A stretch of DNA of 64,000 nt from an uncultured Bacteroidales bacterium (GTDB lineage: Bacteria; Bacteroidota; Bacteroidia; Bacteroidales; P3), in contig CALUMK010000001.1 of assembly GCA_944321735.1 (NCBI GenBank), positions 402,429 through 466,428 of the forward strand, in the 5' to 3' direction. Made by a program: the position numbers and the translations under genes. Positions 9,127 through 17,925 of this stretch are shown here, piece after piece. The notes beneath the pieces are model-generated. The model had not been told where the DNA came from, did no database searches, and worked only from the letters and a program-made list of their open reading frames with translations. The number at the start of each line of letters is the position of its first letter. Within the stretch, counting starts at the first letter, position 1.

Positions 9127-9255
9127 ATTTTGCATATCAGAAAGGGTAAGATGCAAGGCGCTGAGGGGTGAGGACGAAGGAGCGTACTTCTGTACGTGAC
9201 TGAGTCCGAATTCCCGAATGCAACGCCGCAGATTGCCCTTTATCATATGCAAAAT
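9127..9255. repeat. Palindromic intergenic repeat between grpE and dnaJ
   Basis: Outer arms ATTTTGCATAT (9127-9137) and ATATGCAAAAT (9245-9255) are perfect, and complementarity continues imperfectly for about 35 bp on each side. The middle holds the palindromic core GGAGCGTACTTCTGTACGTG (9178-9197). The same core, inverted and in a variant form, occurs twice in the element at 32820-32984. The right arm reaches the first base of the grpE stop codon. In an mRNA crossing both genes this would fold into a large hairpin. Confidence 0.85.
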
Positions 9256-9926
9256 CAGCAGCCGACGACTACCTTGGCGAATCTAATAACCTTATCCTCA
9301 ATCGCATACCCCTTCTGAACCACATCCAGAACCATTCCTTTTTGGCTTTCATCGGGAGCCGGGATTTGAGCAATGGCTTCGGCCAGTTCCGGGTCGAATG
9401 TCTTTCCCATCACTTCGCATTCGGTAACGCCTTTTTGCTTCAAGACATTAATCATCTTGTTGTAAATCAAATTCACGCCTTCAAACAAGGCGTTCTTCTG
9501 ATCGCCTTTCACCTTCAGGTCTTTTTCCATTTCATCCTCGGCGGCTTTTTCTCCCAAAGCCGCTTCGGTGTCCTGGAATGCCTTGATGGCACGTTCCATG
9601 TCATCAATGACAGGAAGTAATGCCAAAACGACATCCGACGATGCCGTCTTGACCATTTCCAGTTTTTCCTTGTTGACCCGTTTCCGGTAGTTGTCAAAGT
9701 CGGAATACAGCCGGAGGTATTTGTCGTTCATCTCAGCAATCTGGGCTTTCAGCGTGGCTTCGCTGTCCTTGCCTTCGCTTGCCTTCTCCTGGCTGTCATG
9801 TTTATCTTTTTCGGCATCAGCCGAATCCTCCTTTTCCGAAGAGGGACCCTCCACCTTGATGTCTAACTCTTGTTCTTCTTTCTGATCCTGCTTTTGATCA
9901 GGATCTTTTTCGCTCTTTTTGCTCAT
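9255..9926 (-). CDS. grpE: Nucleotide exchange factor GrpE
   Basis: 223 residues. The N-terminal 75 residues are highly charged and rich in Glu, Lys and Asp, followed by the long coiled coil (AQIAEMNDKYLRLYSDFDNYRKRVNKEK) and the C-terminal beta domain with the family signature ending KVIRFAKVVVG. GrpE releases ADP from DnaK. It is upstream of dnaJ on the same strand, the usual heat-shock pairing in this phylum. The stop codon overlaps the outer arm of a palindromic repeat. Confidence 0.95.
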   Translation of the reverse strand: MSKKSEKDPDQKQDQKEEQELDIKVEGPSSEKEDSADAEKDKHDSQEKASEGKDSEATLKAQIAEMNDKYLRLYSDFDNYRKRVNKEKLEMVKTASSDVVLALLPVIDDMERAIKAFQDTEAALGEKAAEDEMEKDLKVKGDQKNALFEGVNLIYNKMINVLKQKGVTECEVMGKTFDPELAEAIAQIPAPDESQKGMVLDVVQKGYAIEDKVIRFAKVVVGC

Positions 9927-10079
9927 TTTTCAAGATTTTGCCCTATCCTACTTCAAAAAGGATACCGTTCGGCTTTTCCTGTCATAATGGCACACGATAA
10001 TCGTGGCTCAATGGGTCAAAACCGAGAAGTTATCATGATGGCAGTGGAGTACTCTTTCGCGGCTCATAGCATGATATAT

Positions 10080-10136
10080 AAGGCATTATCTCTTCAAAAA
10101 CGATAGTTTTAATCATCTTTAAAAAGATAATGCCTT
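10080..10136. terminator. Inverted repeat, possible terminator of the 10144-10521 gene
   Basis: A 12-bp perfect inverted repeat (AAGGCATTATCT at 10080 and AGATAATGCCTT ending at 10136) surrounds a 33-base AT-rich loop, 8 bp beyond the end of the neighbouring minus-strand gene. The loop is longer than usual and there is no strong T run, so rho-independent activity is uncertain. Confidence 0.5.
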
Positions 10137-10143
10137 AAATGGT

Positions 10144-10521
10144 TCACATTGGATTTCTCATTCTGTTTAAATCCACAAAATAGAAATCATTATTCCTAGT
10201 GGAAATGATAAGCACATCGTTATCCATATCGCCAAGCAATACGTAGTCGCCTGGAAATACAAGGCGTTTAACGCCGTATTGGTCTACATAATATTCGACA
10301 AGAAGGTTGCCGTAATTGGTAATAACCAACTTACAAGTACCCTGTGTTCCAAGAATCCATTCACCATACACGCCTTGGTAGATATGATAGATATCGAATA
10401 TGCGTATCTGGTCGTACAGTTCTCCTGGCTGCATGCGTTTAGGCTCGTACACTTGCAACGACTGACTGAATGCTGTCATGCATATGAACAGCATCACCAT
10501 TGCTAACAATAGTTTTTTCAT
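10144..10521 (-). CDS. Secreted protein of unknown function
   Basis: 125 residues. MKKLLLAMVMLFICMTAFSQ is a clear signal peptide, probably cleaved after SQ or FSQS, leaving about 105 residues. The mature part is rich in aromatic residues and predicted strands (LVITNYGNLLVEYYVDQYG, DYVLLGDMDNDVLIIST). I do not recognise a family. It lies 40 bp after the frameshifted gene at 10561-11159, on the same strand, and the two may be co-transcribed. Confidence 0.7.
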   Translation of the reverse strand: MKKLLLAMVMLFICMTAFSQSLQVYEPKRMQPGELYDQIRIFDIYHIYQGVYGEWILGTQGTCKLVITNYGNLLVEYYVDQYGVKRLVFPGDYVLLGDMDNDVLIISTRNNDFYFVDLNRMRNPM

Positions 10522-10560
10522 GTTTTTAATTATTTATAATGTTAATTTTATATGGTACTC

Positions 10561-11159
10561 TTACGCCAGAACAACAAAATCATATCCTTGGAAAAGCTGG
10601 ATATCAGCCTTGCCAGGAATAACAAACTGTAAATGAATGTATCCAGCCTTTATCTTGAATATATTTGAATAAAGCGCCATATAATTTGATCTTGCCGACA
10701 TAATAAGTTATATCAGCATAAGTCACTACAAATCTACAATCATATGCTGTTACTATATGCGGCGATTCGCCTACATAATTTCCTAATAAGTCGTAAAATC
10801 CAGCAACCATTTCGCATTCTGAAGAGTCGATTTTCAGATTATCGGGAAATGTAAGCTTGTATCTTCGAGAATCTTTCGGAATGCGTACAGGCGCATTGGA
10901 TATAACTACCTTCGGATGATTTTTTCAACATCAAATACGCTAAATGCGATGCTTCTGGATATCCTGGACGGCCCAGTATCCAGACAGCTAGATGCATGGT
11001 ATAGATGCTGCAGCATTCATAAAGATTCAGTTCCCTGCCCTGCTCTAATTTGGCCATCGACCGCTCCTGCCCCCGGAACACATAGTAACAGCCATTGGCA
11101 AAGACCAGCCCGATAATCAAGGCCATCGATATCAACAGCCACTTAATCAGTTTTTTCAT
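10561..11159 (-). pseudogene. Membrane-anchored protein of unknown function with two compensating frameshifts
   Basis: The start at 11159 gives MKKLIKWLLISMALIIGLVFANGC, a membrane anchor or signal sequence. The frame continues to LAYLMLKK and then fails. Adding one base in the A6 run (T6 at 10920-10925) moves into a frame reading HPKVVISNAPVRIPKDSRRY through TYADITYYVG. Removing one base near 10698 moves into a third frame reading SNYMALYSNIFKIKAGYIH and ending DFVVLA at 10561. The three pieces join into a coherent protein of about 199 residues. Net length is preserved. Sequencing or assembly error in A-rich runs is as likely as real decay. No known family is recognised. Confidence 0.6.
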
Positions 11160-11393
11160 GTCTATTCGAGTTTTAGGCAAAGCCCCGGAAAGCAACTTCG
11201 CCCGGGTTATACGATATGTTTGCTTTTCCTTTTATGACAATGAACGGATAAAGGTAACCTTTTTGTGCCTAATTGTATTTATAAGTTGTGTAGTTATTCG
11301 TATTCGCCTTTTTTTGATTGTAGAGCATAGCCTGATTGATACATAACCATAGGCATTTCCACTACCCGAAGTCCAAGGGTCGATTGGGGTTTC

Positions 11394-11591
11394 AACCCCA
11401 ATCGGCTCCTTGGACGCGCCAAGTCTGCTCCCAAGTCCGGGATGACGCTCTTCGGGCATCTTGCCCGCTTCTGCCTGCATCTTGCATCTCGCTACGCCTC
11501 GACGTGGCTCGCCACGCCTTCGGCTAGGCGAGATGCAGTCTGCCTGTCATAAGCGGGCAATCTACCCGAAGTCCAAGGGTCGATTGGGGTT
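11394..11591. repeat. MITE-like repeat, copy 2 (198 bp), overlapping the MATE gene end
   Basis: Terminal inverted repeats are AACCCCAATCGGCTCCTTGGAC (11394-11415) and the matching right arm (11571-11591). The inner block 11487-11533 matches the block of copy 1 in inverted orientation at 44 of 47 positions. A 30-bp stretch at 11562-11591 is repeated exactly at 11362-11391, immediately outside the left end, so the left side carries back-to-back arms that form a tight hairpin. The right end enters the coding sequence of the MATE exporter. Confidence 0.82.
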
Positions 11592-13013
11592 GAATGGGAC
11601 GGTTTCTTCGGGCCGGATTAATCGGAATTGGGTCCATTTTCCGCTGAAATAGCGGAAGACGAAGACTACGGCCTTGGCCACCCAGTCCACGAACATCCCG
11701 AGCCAGATGCCGACTACGCCGCCCTCAAGCACGATACCGAAAAGGTAGGAAAACAGCAGGCGGCAGAAAATCATCGACAGGATGCTGGTCCACATCGGGA
11801 AACGTACATCCCCGGCGGCGCGGAATGTGGTCGGCAGCACATAGCAAAGCGGCCAGAACAGGACTGTGAAAAGGGCGTGGAGCCAGACGATTTCCCGTAT
11901 CCATGCCGAGGTTTGTTCCGGCAGGCCATAGATGCGGAGCGTCAAAGGCAAGGCAGCTACTACCAAAACGCAGCTGGCCAAGAGGCAAAGATAGGTGTAG
12001 CCAAGTATTTTCTTGTTGTAGAAGCGGGCTTGGACATAATCCCCGGCGCCTACGCAATGGGCAATCACGACCGGCATCCCGGCCACGATGGCCATGCCCG
12101 GCAGGACTTGGAAGAGGATGATTGTCCCGGCCACCGAATTAGCGGCAAGAGCCGATGTGCCCGCTGCCGCCACCATGGCCAATACCAAGACCCTTCCTAA
12201 GTAGAACATCCCGTTTTCGAAGCTGTACGGCATTCCCACTTTCAGGATTTTGCCGACAGACCCTCTGTATTCGGTGGAGAAAGCCGAAGATAGGGAATGC
12301 AGGCGGGCATCCTGCATGAATGGAATCCTCGCCTTGATTAAGAATGCAATGACCAAGACTGCCGACAGGATTCTGGAAATCAGGGTCGCCCAAGCCGCTC
12401 CGGCAACTTCCATATCCAAGGCATAGATGAGAAGCGCATTGCCGCCCACATTGAGCAGGTTCGCCCCTATCATGATTTTCATGGGCAGCACGGTGTTCCT
12501 GGCACAACGGAATATGGCGGCTCCGGCACTGTAAACGGCCAAGAATGGCAAAGACAAGGCGGTGATATCTAGGTATATTCCGGCATTCAGTTCCACTTCC
12601 GGCGCCAAGTCCCCGAACAGGCGGCCCAGGATGAAGGGTCTGAGCAGGTAGATTCCCCCCGTGGCCAGGACAGACAAAGTTCCGCTCAGCCAGATAAGCT
12701 GTACGGACGCATTTCCGGCTTGCCCCTTCATCCCTTTTCCCAAATACTGGCTAGCCACTATCGAACCTCCTATGGCCAAGGCGGAAAAAAGACTGTTGAA
12801 CAGGGAGATGACAAAATCGATCAACGAAACCCCGGAGATGGCCGCTTCCCCGATGCCGGATACCATCATCGAGTCGGCGATGCCGAGGCTGTATTTGAGG
12901 AACTGCTCGGTCATCAGAGGCAGGAACAAGGCCCACAGCATCTTGTCGGTATAGAATCGTGCCTGCAAGCCGGAACAGGATTCTTGTCTTTTGATGCGTT
13001 GCTGTGCTGCCAT
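11562..13013 (-). CDS. MATE family efflux transporter
   Basis: 483 residues with about 12 hydrophobic segments in two halves. The N-terminal half holds PLMTEQFLKYSLGIADSMMV and the family stretch IGGSIVASQYLGKG; the second half repeats this layout (GMPYSFENGMFYLGRVLVL). MATE proteins export cationic drugs or metabolites using Na+ or H+ gradients across the inner membrane. The last nine codons (NPNRPLDFG) and the stop lie inside a MITE-like repeat, so the native C-terminus has been replaced or extended by repeat sequence. Substrate unknown. Confidence 0.93.
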   Translation of the reverse strand: MAAQQRIKRQESCSGLQARFYTDKMLWALFLPLMTEQFLKYSLGIADSMMVSGIGEAAISGVSLIDFVISLFNSLFSALAIGGSIVASQYLGKGMKGQAGNASVQLIWLSGTLSVLATGGIYLLRPFILGRLFGDLAPEVELNAGIYLDITALSLPFLAVYSAGAAIFRCARNTVLPMKIMIGANLLNVGGNALLIYALDMEVAGAAWATLISRILSAVLVIAFLIKARIPFMQDARLHSLSSAFSTEYRGSVGKILKVGMPYSFENGMFYLGRVLVLAMVAAAGTSALAANSVAGTIILFQVLPGMAIVAGMPVVIAHCVGAGDYVQARFYNKKILGYTYLCLLASCVLVVAALPLTLRIYGLPEQTSAWIREIVWLHALFTVLFWPLCYVLPTTFRAAGDVRFPMWTSILSMIFCRLLFSYLFGIVLEGGVVGIWLGMFVDWVAKAVVFVFRYFSGKWTQFRLIRPEETVPFNPNRPLDFG

Positions 13014-13197
13014 GTCTCTTTGGTTTGGGAATGCCCTGCTGCGAGGGCAGCCGCCTGCAAAGACGTAAAATTACAAAAAGATTGTTTCGTCCCGGCGGTT
13101 CGTGCCAAAGGGTGAAAAGCTGAGAATCCAACACGCCATTCTACGGCTTGAATGGGCGTTTTTCGGATATATAGACCATGTTATTTCCTGAATCGAC

Positions 13198-13205
13198 TAT
13201 TTTTG
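13198..13205 (+). promoter_or_regulatory. Bacteroidetes-type -7 promoter element for the PAP2 gene
   Basis: TATTTTTG matches the TAnnTTTG element used by the primary sigma factor of Bacteroidetes and lies 22 bp before the ATG at 13228, a suitable distance. The -33 TTTG element is not obvious upstream. Confidence 0.55.
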
Positions 13206-13227
13206 CAGCCTTGTATCAAGCTGTGCC

Positions 13228-14691
13228 ATGTATAAGAAAAAATGGATTTTCTTGTTGTTCATCTGCTTGCAGATCCTCGTCTCCGGCCCTATTCAGGCAG
13301 GAAATGACTATCATTCTCGGGCTCTTCCGTTTCAGATCTGGCAAGGAGACACGGCATTCCATGGCAATGGCAAAGGAGTACCATGCCAAACTGCCCGCAT
13401 ACAAACTAGCAGACGAGACACGGCATTCCGTGGCAATGGCAAGGGAGTATCCGATAGAGCGGCGGCACTTTCGTTCGGAGTAAATGTGCCGGACGCGCTG
13501 GGAATGGCTTTTACCGGAGTACCTTTGGTGGTTACCGGGCTTGCCGCAAAGAGCGTGGACGACCGTTTCCGAAGCTTGCGCAACGACTTTATGCCGGAAT
13601 TCCGCTGTCCGGTGGATGATTACCTGCAATACCTGCCTGCAGCCGTTTTGGTGGGATTGAAGGCTTGTGGCGTGGAAAGCCGAAGTTCCTGGGGGCGTAT
13701 GCTGGTTTCGGATGCGTTTTCCGCTGCGTTGATGGGCGGCATCGTATTCGCAATAAAAAACACCGCGCAAGTGGAACGTCCCGATGGATCCAATCATCAT
13801 TCTTTCCCCTCCGGGCATACGGCCACGGCCTTTATGACGGCCACGATGCTGAACAAGGAATACGGTTACAAAAGCCCGTGGGTCGGCATCGGCGCATACA
13901 GCGTAGCCACGGCTACCGGCTTGATGCGCATGGCCAACAACAAGCACTGGCTCAGCGATGTGCTAGCAGGTGCCGGGATAGGAATCATCACCACGGAAAT
14001 AGGCTATCTCTTGGCCGATTTGATTTTCAAAGAGAAAGGCATCAATCACGCCCATGAGGTCAATCATTTTTCCAAAGAACCCTTTTCTGACGCACCTTTC
14101 AGGCCTTCTTTTCTCGGGGTTTACCTCGGCCTGGCTTCGATGCCGGGACGCTACCGTTTGCCGGACGGGAAAGCCTTGAAGTTTTTACCTGGCAGTTCGG
14201 TTGGTATCGAAGGGGCGTATTTCTTCAATCCCTATATCGGATTTGGCGGCAGTTTCGGCTTGTCGAGCTTGCCCGTGGAGGGAATTGCGCTAAAGAAAGA
14301 CAATCTAAGCCTGCTTTCGGTTTATTCCGGCGTCCATTTTTCCTATCCCGTCATGGACAGGCTGTTGCTGGGCGGCAATATTTCGATGGGCTATCTGCAT
14401 TCCGATGCCTTGCGGGTCGAGGAAGGATTCTTCACAAAAAGGAATGGGTTCGCTTTCAGCCCCGCGCTCTCGCTGACATTCCGGGCAAAGGAACACTTGG
14501 GAGTGAAACTGTTTGCCCGTTACGAGCTTTTGCCGGACATCATGCCGGAAGGGAATCCTAGCCCCTTTCATCAACTCACTTTCGGCGCAGCGGCTTCCAT
14601 CCTTTTCCCCGCTTCAAAAAATCCGAAAAAGCAAAAAGTTTCCGCCAAGAGACGGGATATACAGCATCAATCGGCCATCCCCGAAGAATAG
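13228..14691 (+). CDS. PAP2 superfamily phosphatase with C-terminal barrel-like domain
   Basis: 487 residues. Signal peptide at 1-24 (ending PIQAG). The PAP2 core carries all three signature blocks: KX6RP at 177-185 (KNTAQVERP), PSGH at 194-197, and RX5HX3D in RMANNKHWLSD. These enzymes remove phosphate from lipids or phosphosugars outside the cytoplasm, for example lipid A or undecaprenyl pyrophosphate. Residues from about 285 to 470 alternate in a way that suggests an outer-membrane beta barrel (FLGVYLGLASMPGRY, GFGGSFGLSSLP). Between the signal peptide and the core, a 23-residue unit is duplicated (DTAFHGNGKGV and DTAFRGNGKGV). Confidence 0.85.
   Translation: MYKKKWIFLLFICLQILVSGPIQAGNDYHSRALPFQIWQGDTAFHGNGKGVPCQTARIQTSRRDTAFRGNGKGVSDRAAALSFGVNVPDALGMAFTGVPLVVTGLAAKSVDDRFRSLRNDFMPEFRCPVDDYLQYLPAAVLVGLKACGVESRSSWGRMLVSDAFSAALMGGIVFAIKNTAQVERPDGSNHHSFPSGHTATAFMTATMLNKEYGYKSPWVGIGAYSVATATGLMRMANNKHWLSDVLAGAGIGIITTEIGYLLADLIFKEKGINHAHEVNHFSKEPFSDAPFRPSFLGVYLGLASMPGRYRLPDGKALKFLPGSSVGIEGAYFFNPYIGFGGSFGLSSLPVEGIALKKDNLSLLSVYSGVHFSYPVMDRLLLGGNISMGYLHSDALRVEEGFFTKRNGFAFSPALSLTFRAKEHLGVKLFARYELLPDIMPEGNPSPFHQLTFGAAASILFPASKNPKKQKVSAKRRDIQHQSAIPEE
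13346..13449 (+). repeat. In-frame 35-bp direct repeat inside the PAP2 gene
   Basis: Copies at 13346-13380 and 13415-13449 differ at only two positions and are spaced 69 bp apart, so the frame is kept. They lie in the linker after the signal peptide, where extra residues would be tolerated. The repeat resembles inserted intergenic-type repeat DNA rather than part of the phosphatase fold. Confidence 0.8.
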
Positions 14692-14749
14692 CCAAGACTT
14701 GATGCGCACTGCCAGAAAGTTTTTTTCGGGCAGGTCGAACCCGCGCATG

Positions 14750-14794
14750 AAAAAAACGCCTCGGAACAGGAATTGCTTCCCTTTCCAAGGCGTT
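14750..14794 (-). terminator. Intrinsic terminator downstream of hutH (minus strand)
   Basis: On the minus strand AACGCCTTGG, a loop of about 20 bases, and CCGAGGCGTT form a stem with one mismatch, followed by a run of T. It lies 134 bp beyond the hutH stop and 59 bp beyond the convergent PAP2 gene. Confidence 0.7.
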
Positions 14795-14927
14795 CGCTGT
14801 TTTCCGATGCCTCCGTTTACCGGAACGGCATCTTTCCAGTGTCATGGCGGCGGACAATAAGACCGCAGAAAGTCCTCTCGGCAGTTCTCCGCTAAGGCCC
14901 TGTCCGGTCCGCCAATTATAGTTTGAA

Positions 14928-16421
14928 TCAGATTTTCCAGTTGCGGACAAAATCCACCGATTTCTGAATCAGCGGGTACATCACGCTATCGTCTTCCACA
15001 AAGGCTACTTCCTTACGGTAAGCGGCCAGGAATTTTTCCAGAATCGGGGAAGTCTTGACCGGACGGCGGAACTCGAAAGCCTGGGCGGCATTGAACAGCT
15101 CGATAGCCAGCACGCGCTCGGTATTGTCCATGACGCGGTATGCCTTGGTAGCCGCGTTCGCCCCCATGCTCACATGGTCTTCTTGCCCTTGGGAGGATTC
15201 AATCGAATCCACGCTGGCCGGGCAGCACAACTGCTTGCTTTGGCTTACAATCGAAGCGGCGGCGTACTGCGGAATCATGAAGCCGCTGTTCAAGCCCGGC
15301 TTCTTGACCAGGAAGCTCGGCAGTTCCCGCTTGCCGGCAATCAGCTGGTAAGTGCGGCGTTCGGAAATATTGCCCAATTCAGCCACGGCGATGCTCAGGA
15401 AATCCTGGGTCAAGGCCAAAGGCTGGCCGTGGAAGTTGCCGGCGGAAATAACCAAATCCTTGTCCGGGAAAACCGTCGGGTTGTCGGTCACGGCATTGAT
15501 TTCCTCAAACGTGATCCGGCTCACGTATTCGATGGCATCTTTCGAAGCCCCGTGAACCTGCGGGATGCAGCGGAACGAATACGGATCCTGCACATGCGTT
15601 TTGTGACGCTTAATCATCTCGCTGCCTTCCAGGTATTTGCGGAAAGCCGCAGCAGTATCCACCTGGCCTTGGTGACGGCGTACCTCCTGGATTTCAGGGT
15701 AGAACGGCTCGATGCGGCCATCGAAGGCTTCCAACGACAAAGCCCCGATCAAATCGGCCATCTTGCTCAGATGCTGCGCCTTCATCACGTTGTGTACCGC
15801 GAACGCGCTCATGAACTGCGTGCCGTTGAGCAAAGCCAAGCCTTCTTTGGATGCCAGTTCCACCGGCTGCCAGCCATGCTTGGCCAGGACTTCCGAAGCC
15901 GGGCGTTTTTCCCCGTTTACCCAGACTTCTCCCAAGCCGATCAAAGGCAAGCACATGTGCGCCAACGGAGCCAAGTCGCCCGATGCGCCTAACGAGCCTT
16001 GCTGGTAAACCACCGGCAGCACATCGTTGTTGAAGAAATCCACCAAACGCTGGATGGTTACTACCTGCACGCCCGAATTGCCATAGGACAACGACTTTAT
16101 CTTCATCAGCAGCATCAGCTTCACCACTTCCTGCGGCACCGGTTCGCCTAGGCCGCAAGCGTGCGACATCATCAGGTTCTTCTGCAATTGCGAAAGCTGC
16201 GCTTCGGAAATGCTCACATTGCACAGCGAGCCGAAACCGGTCGTGACCCCGTAAATAGGCTCAGGATGGGTCTTGGTCTTCTGATCCAAGTAGTCGCGGC
16301 ATTTCTGCACGGCCGCAATCACCTCCTTGGAGAGGCTGATTGGCCAATGGCCGTCGATGATTTGTCCGATTTCCTCGAAAGAAAGGTCTTTCAAGGTGAT
16401 TTCAAATGTCTTTGTTTCCAT
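14928..16421 (-). CDS. hutH: Histidine ammonia-lyase
   Basis: 497 residues, full length. The Ala-Ser-Gly triad that cyclises to the MIO cofactor is at 146-148 in GSLGASGDLAPLAHM. Other family blocks are YGVTTGFGSL (58-66) and MGANAATKAYRVMDNTERVL. The enzyme turns L-histidine into urocanate and ammonia in the cytoplasm. It is 22 bp downstream of hisS and probably co-transcribed. No hutU, hutI or glutamate formiminotransferase gene is next to it, so the rest of histidine breakdown must be elsewhere. A tyrosine or phenylalanine lyase is possible, but the substrate loop is not decisive by eye. Confidence 0.9.
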   Translation of the reverse strand: METKTFEITLKDLSFEEIGQIIDGHWPISLSKEVIAAVQKCRDYLDQKTKTHPEPIYGVTTGFGSLCNVSISEAQLSQLQKNLMMSHACGLGEPVPQEVVKLMLLMKIKSLSYGNSGVQVVTIQRLVDFFNNDVLPVVYQQGSLGASGDLAPLAHMCLPLIGLGEVWVNGEKRPASEVLAKHGWQPVELASKEGLALLNGTQFMSAFAVHNVMKAQHLSKMADLIGALSLEAFDGRIEPFYPEIQEVRRHQGQVDTAAAFRKYLEGSEMIKRHKTHVQDPYSFRCIPQVHGASKDAIEYVSRITFEEINAVTDNPTVFPDKDLVISAGNFHGQPLALTQDFLSIAVAELGNISERRTYQLIAGKRELPSFLVKKPGLNSGFMIPQYAAASIVSQSKQLCCPASVDSIESSQGQEDHVSMGANAATKAYRVMDNTERVLAIELFNAAQAFEFRRPVKTSPILEKFLAAYRKEVAFVEDDSVMYPLIQKSVDFVRNWKI

Positions 16422-16443
16422 TATCCTTGTTTTTTCTTATTTG

Positions 16444-17838
16444 CTACAGCCTTTCTTTCAGCCAGCCCAGCAACGCATCCATCGTCACGCTTTCCTGTTC
16501 CCCCGACTTCATGTCCTTGACAACCACCTGCCCCGCCTCGTGTTCCTTCTCGCCCAATACCGCTACGAACGGGATATGCAGGTTGTCGGCATACGCAAAC
16601 TGCTTCTGCAATTTGGCAGCCGAAGGATAGATTTCCACCGATATGCCCGCCTTGCGCAAGGCCGAAGCCGGGGAGAACGCCCAAGCCTGTTCTTTGGCAC
16701 CGAAATTGACAAACAGCAGTTGGGTGCCGCTCATCGTGCTTTCCGGGTACAGCTCCAAGTCGTTCAGCACATCATAGATACGGTCTGCCCCGAACGAAAT
16801 CCCGACACCCGATACGCCCTTCATCCCGAAAACCCCGGTCAGATCGTCGTAACGGCCGCCTCCGCAGATGCTGCCCATCGCCACATCCAAGGCCTTGACC
16901 TCGAAGATAGCCCCTGTATAATAGTTCAGCCCCCGTGCCAGGCTCAAATCCAATTCATGCGGCACGGACACTTGCATTTCTTCGAGCAAGCCGAACAAAG
17001 TCTTCAGTTCTTCTACCCCTTTTAACCCGGTTTGGCTTTCTTTCAGAAAACTTTCCAGGATGGCGGTCTTTTCGGAAAACGAACCTGTCAAAGTCAGGAC
17101 AGGCACTAATTTGTCAATGGATGCTGCATCAATTCCCCGTCCTGCCAGTTCTTCCTTGACGGCATCCAAGCCGATTTTGTCCAGCTTGTCAATCGCCACC
17201 GTGATATCGGTCATCTTGTCCGCATGACCTACCGCTTCCGCAATCCCGTACAGGATTTTGCGGTTGTTGATCTTGACCATGACCCGGATTCCGAAACGGG
17301 CAAAAACTTCTTCCATCATCTGCACCAATTCGGCTTCGTGCAACAGGGAATCCGATCCGATCACATCGGCATCGCATTGGTAAAATTCGCGGTAACGTCC
17401 TTTCTGCGGACGGTCGGCCCTCCATACAGGTTGTATCTGGTAACGTTTGAACGGGAAGCAGAGTTCGTTCTGGTGCTGGACCACGAAACGGGCAAAAGGC
17501 ACGGTCAGGTCGTAACGAAGCCCTTTCTCGCTGATTTTAGGCAGCAATGCCCGGCTCAACGCCTCGGTATCCGCATAATGGCCTTGCCACTGGCCTTGGG
17601 CATCGATCAAGCCTGCCTTGTCGGCGAAATTGCCGGAATTGAGAATCTTGAAGAGCAGCTTGTCGCCTTCTTCCCCGTATTTGCCCATCAGAGTGGACAG
17701 GTTTTCCATGGCCGGCGTTTCGATAGGCAGGTAGCCGTGCAGGCGATAGACTTCGCGTATGGTTTCAAAGATATAGTTCCTGCGCCGCATCTGTACCGGC
17801 GTGAAATCCCGGGTTCCTTTTACCGTGCTTGGTTTCAT
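16444..17838 (-). CDS. hisS: Histidine--tRNA ligase
   Basis: 464 residues. The N-terminal start KGTRDFTP and IETPAMENL are the class II aaRS entry, motif 2 is [30 protein letters not shown], and the histidine-specific blocks RGLNYYTG and GGGRYDDL are present, followed by an anticodon-binding domain. It charges tRNA-His. Genes for RNase HII and arginine deiminase lie upstream on the same strand, hutH downstream. Confidence 0.97.
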   Translation of the reverse strand: MKPSTVKGTRDFTPVQMRRRNYIFETIREVYRLHGYLPIETPAMENLSTLMGKYGEEGDKLLFKILNSGNFADKAGLIDAQGQWQGHYADTEALSRALLPKISEKGLRYDLTVPFARFVVQHQNELCFPFKRYQIQPVWRADRPQKGRYREFYQCDADVIGSDSLLHEAELVQMMEEVFARFGIRVMVKINNRKILYGIAEAVGHADKMTDITVAIDKLDKIGLDAVKEELAGRGIDAASIDKLVPVLTLTGSFSEKTAILESFLKESQTGLKGVEELKTLFGLLEEMQVSVPHELDLSLARGLNYYTGAIFEVKALDVAMGSICGGGRYDDLTGVFGMKGVSGVGISFGADRIYDVLNDLELYPESTMSGTQLLFVNFGAKEQAWAFSPASALRKAGISVEIYPSAAKLQKQFAYADNLHIPFVAVLGEKEHEAGQVVVKDMKSGEQESVTMDALLGWLKERL

Positions 17839-17925
17839 GAAATTATCTTATTGTATCGTTTGCAAATCTGTCTTTTCGGCATCAAGGCAAGAAATTCTTG
17901 TCCCCGCAATGCCACTGTAGCCGTT

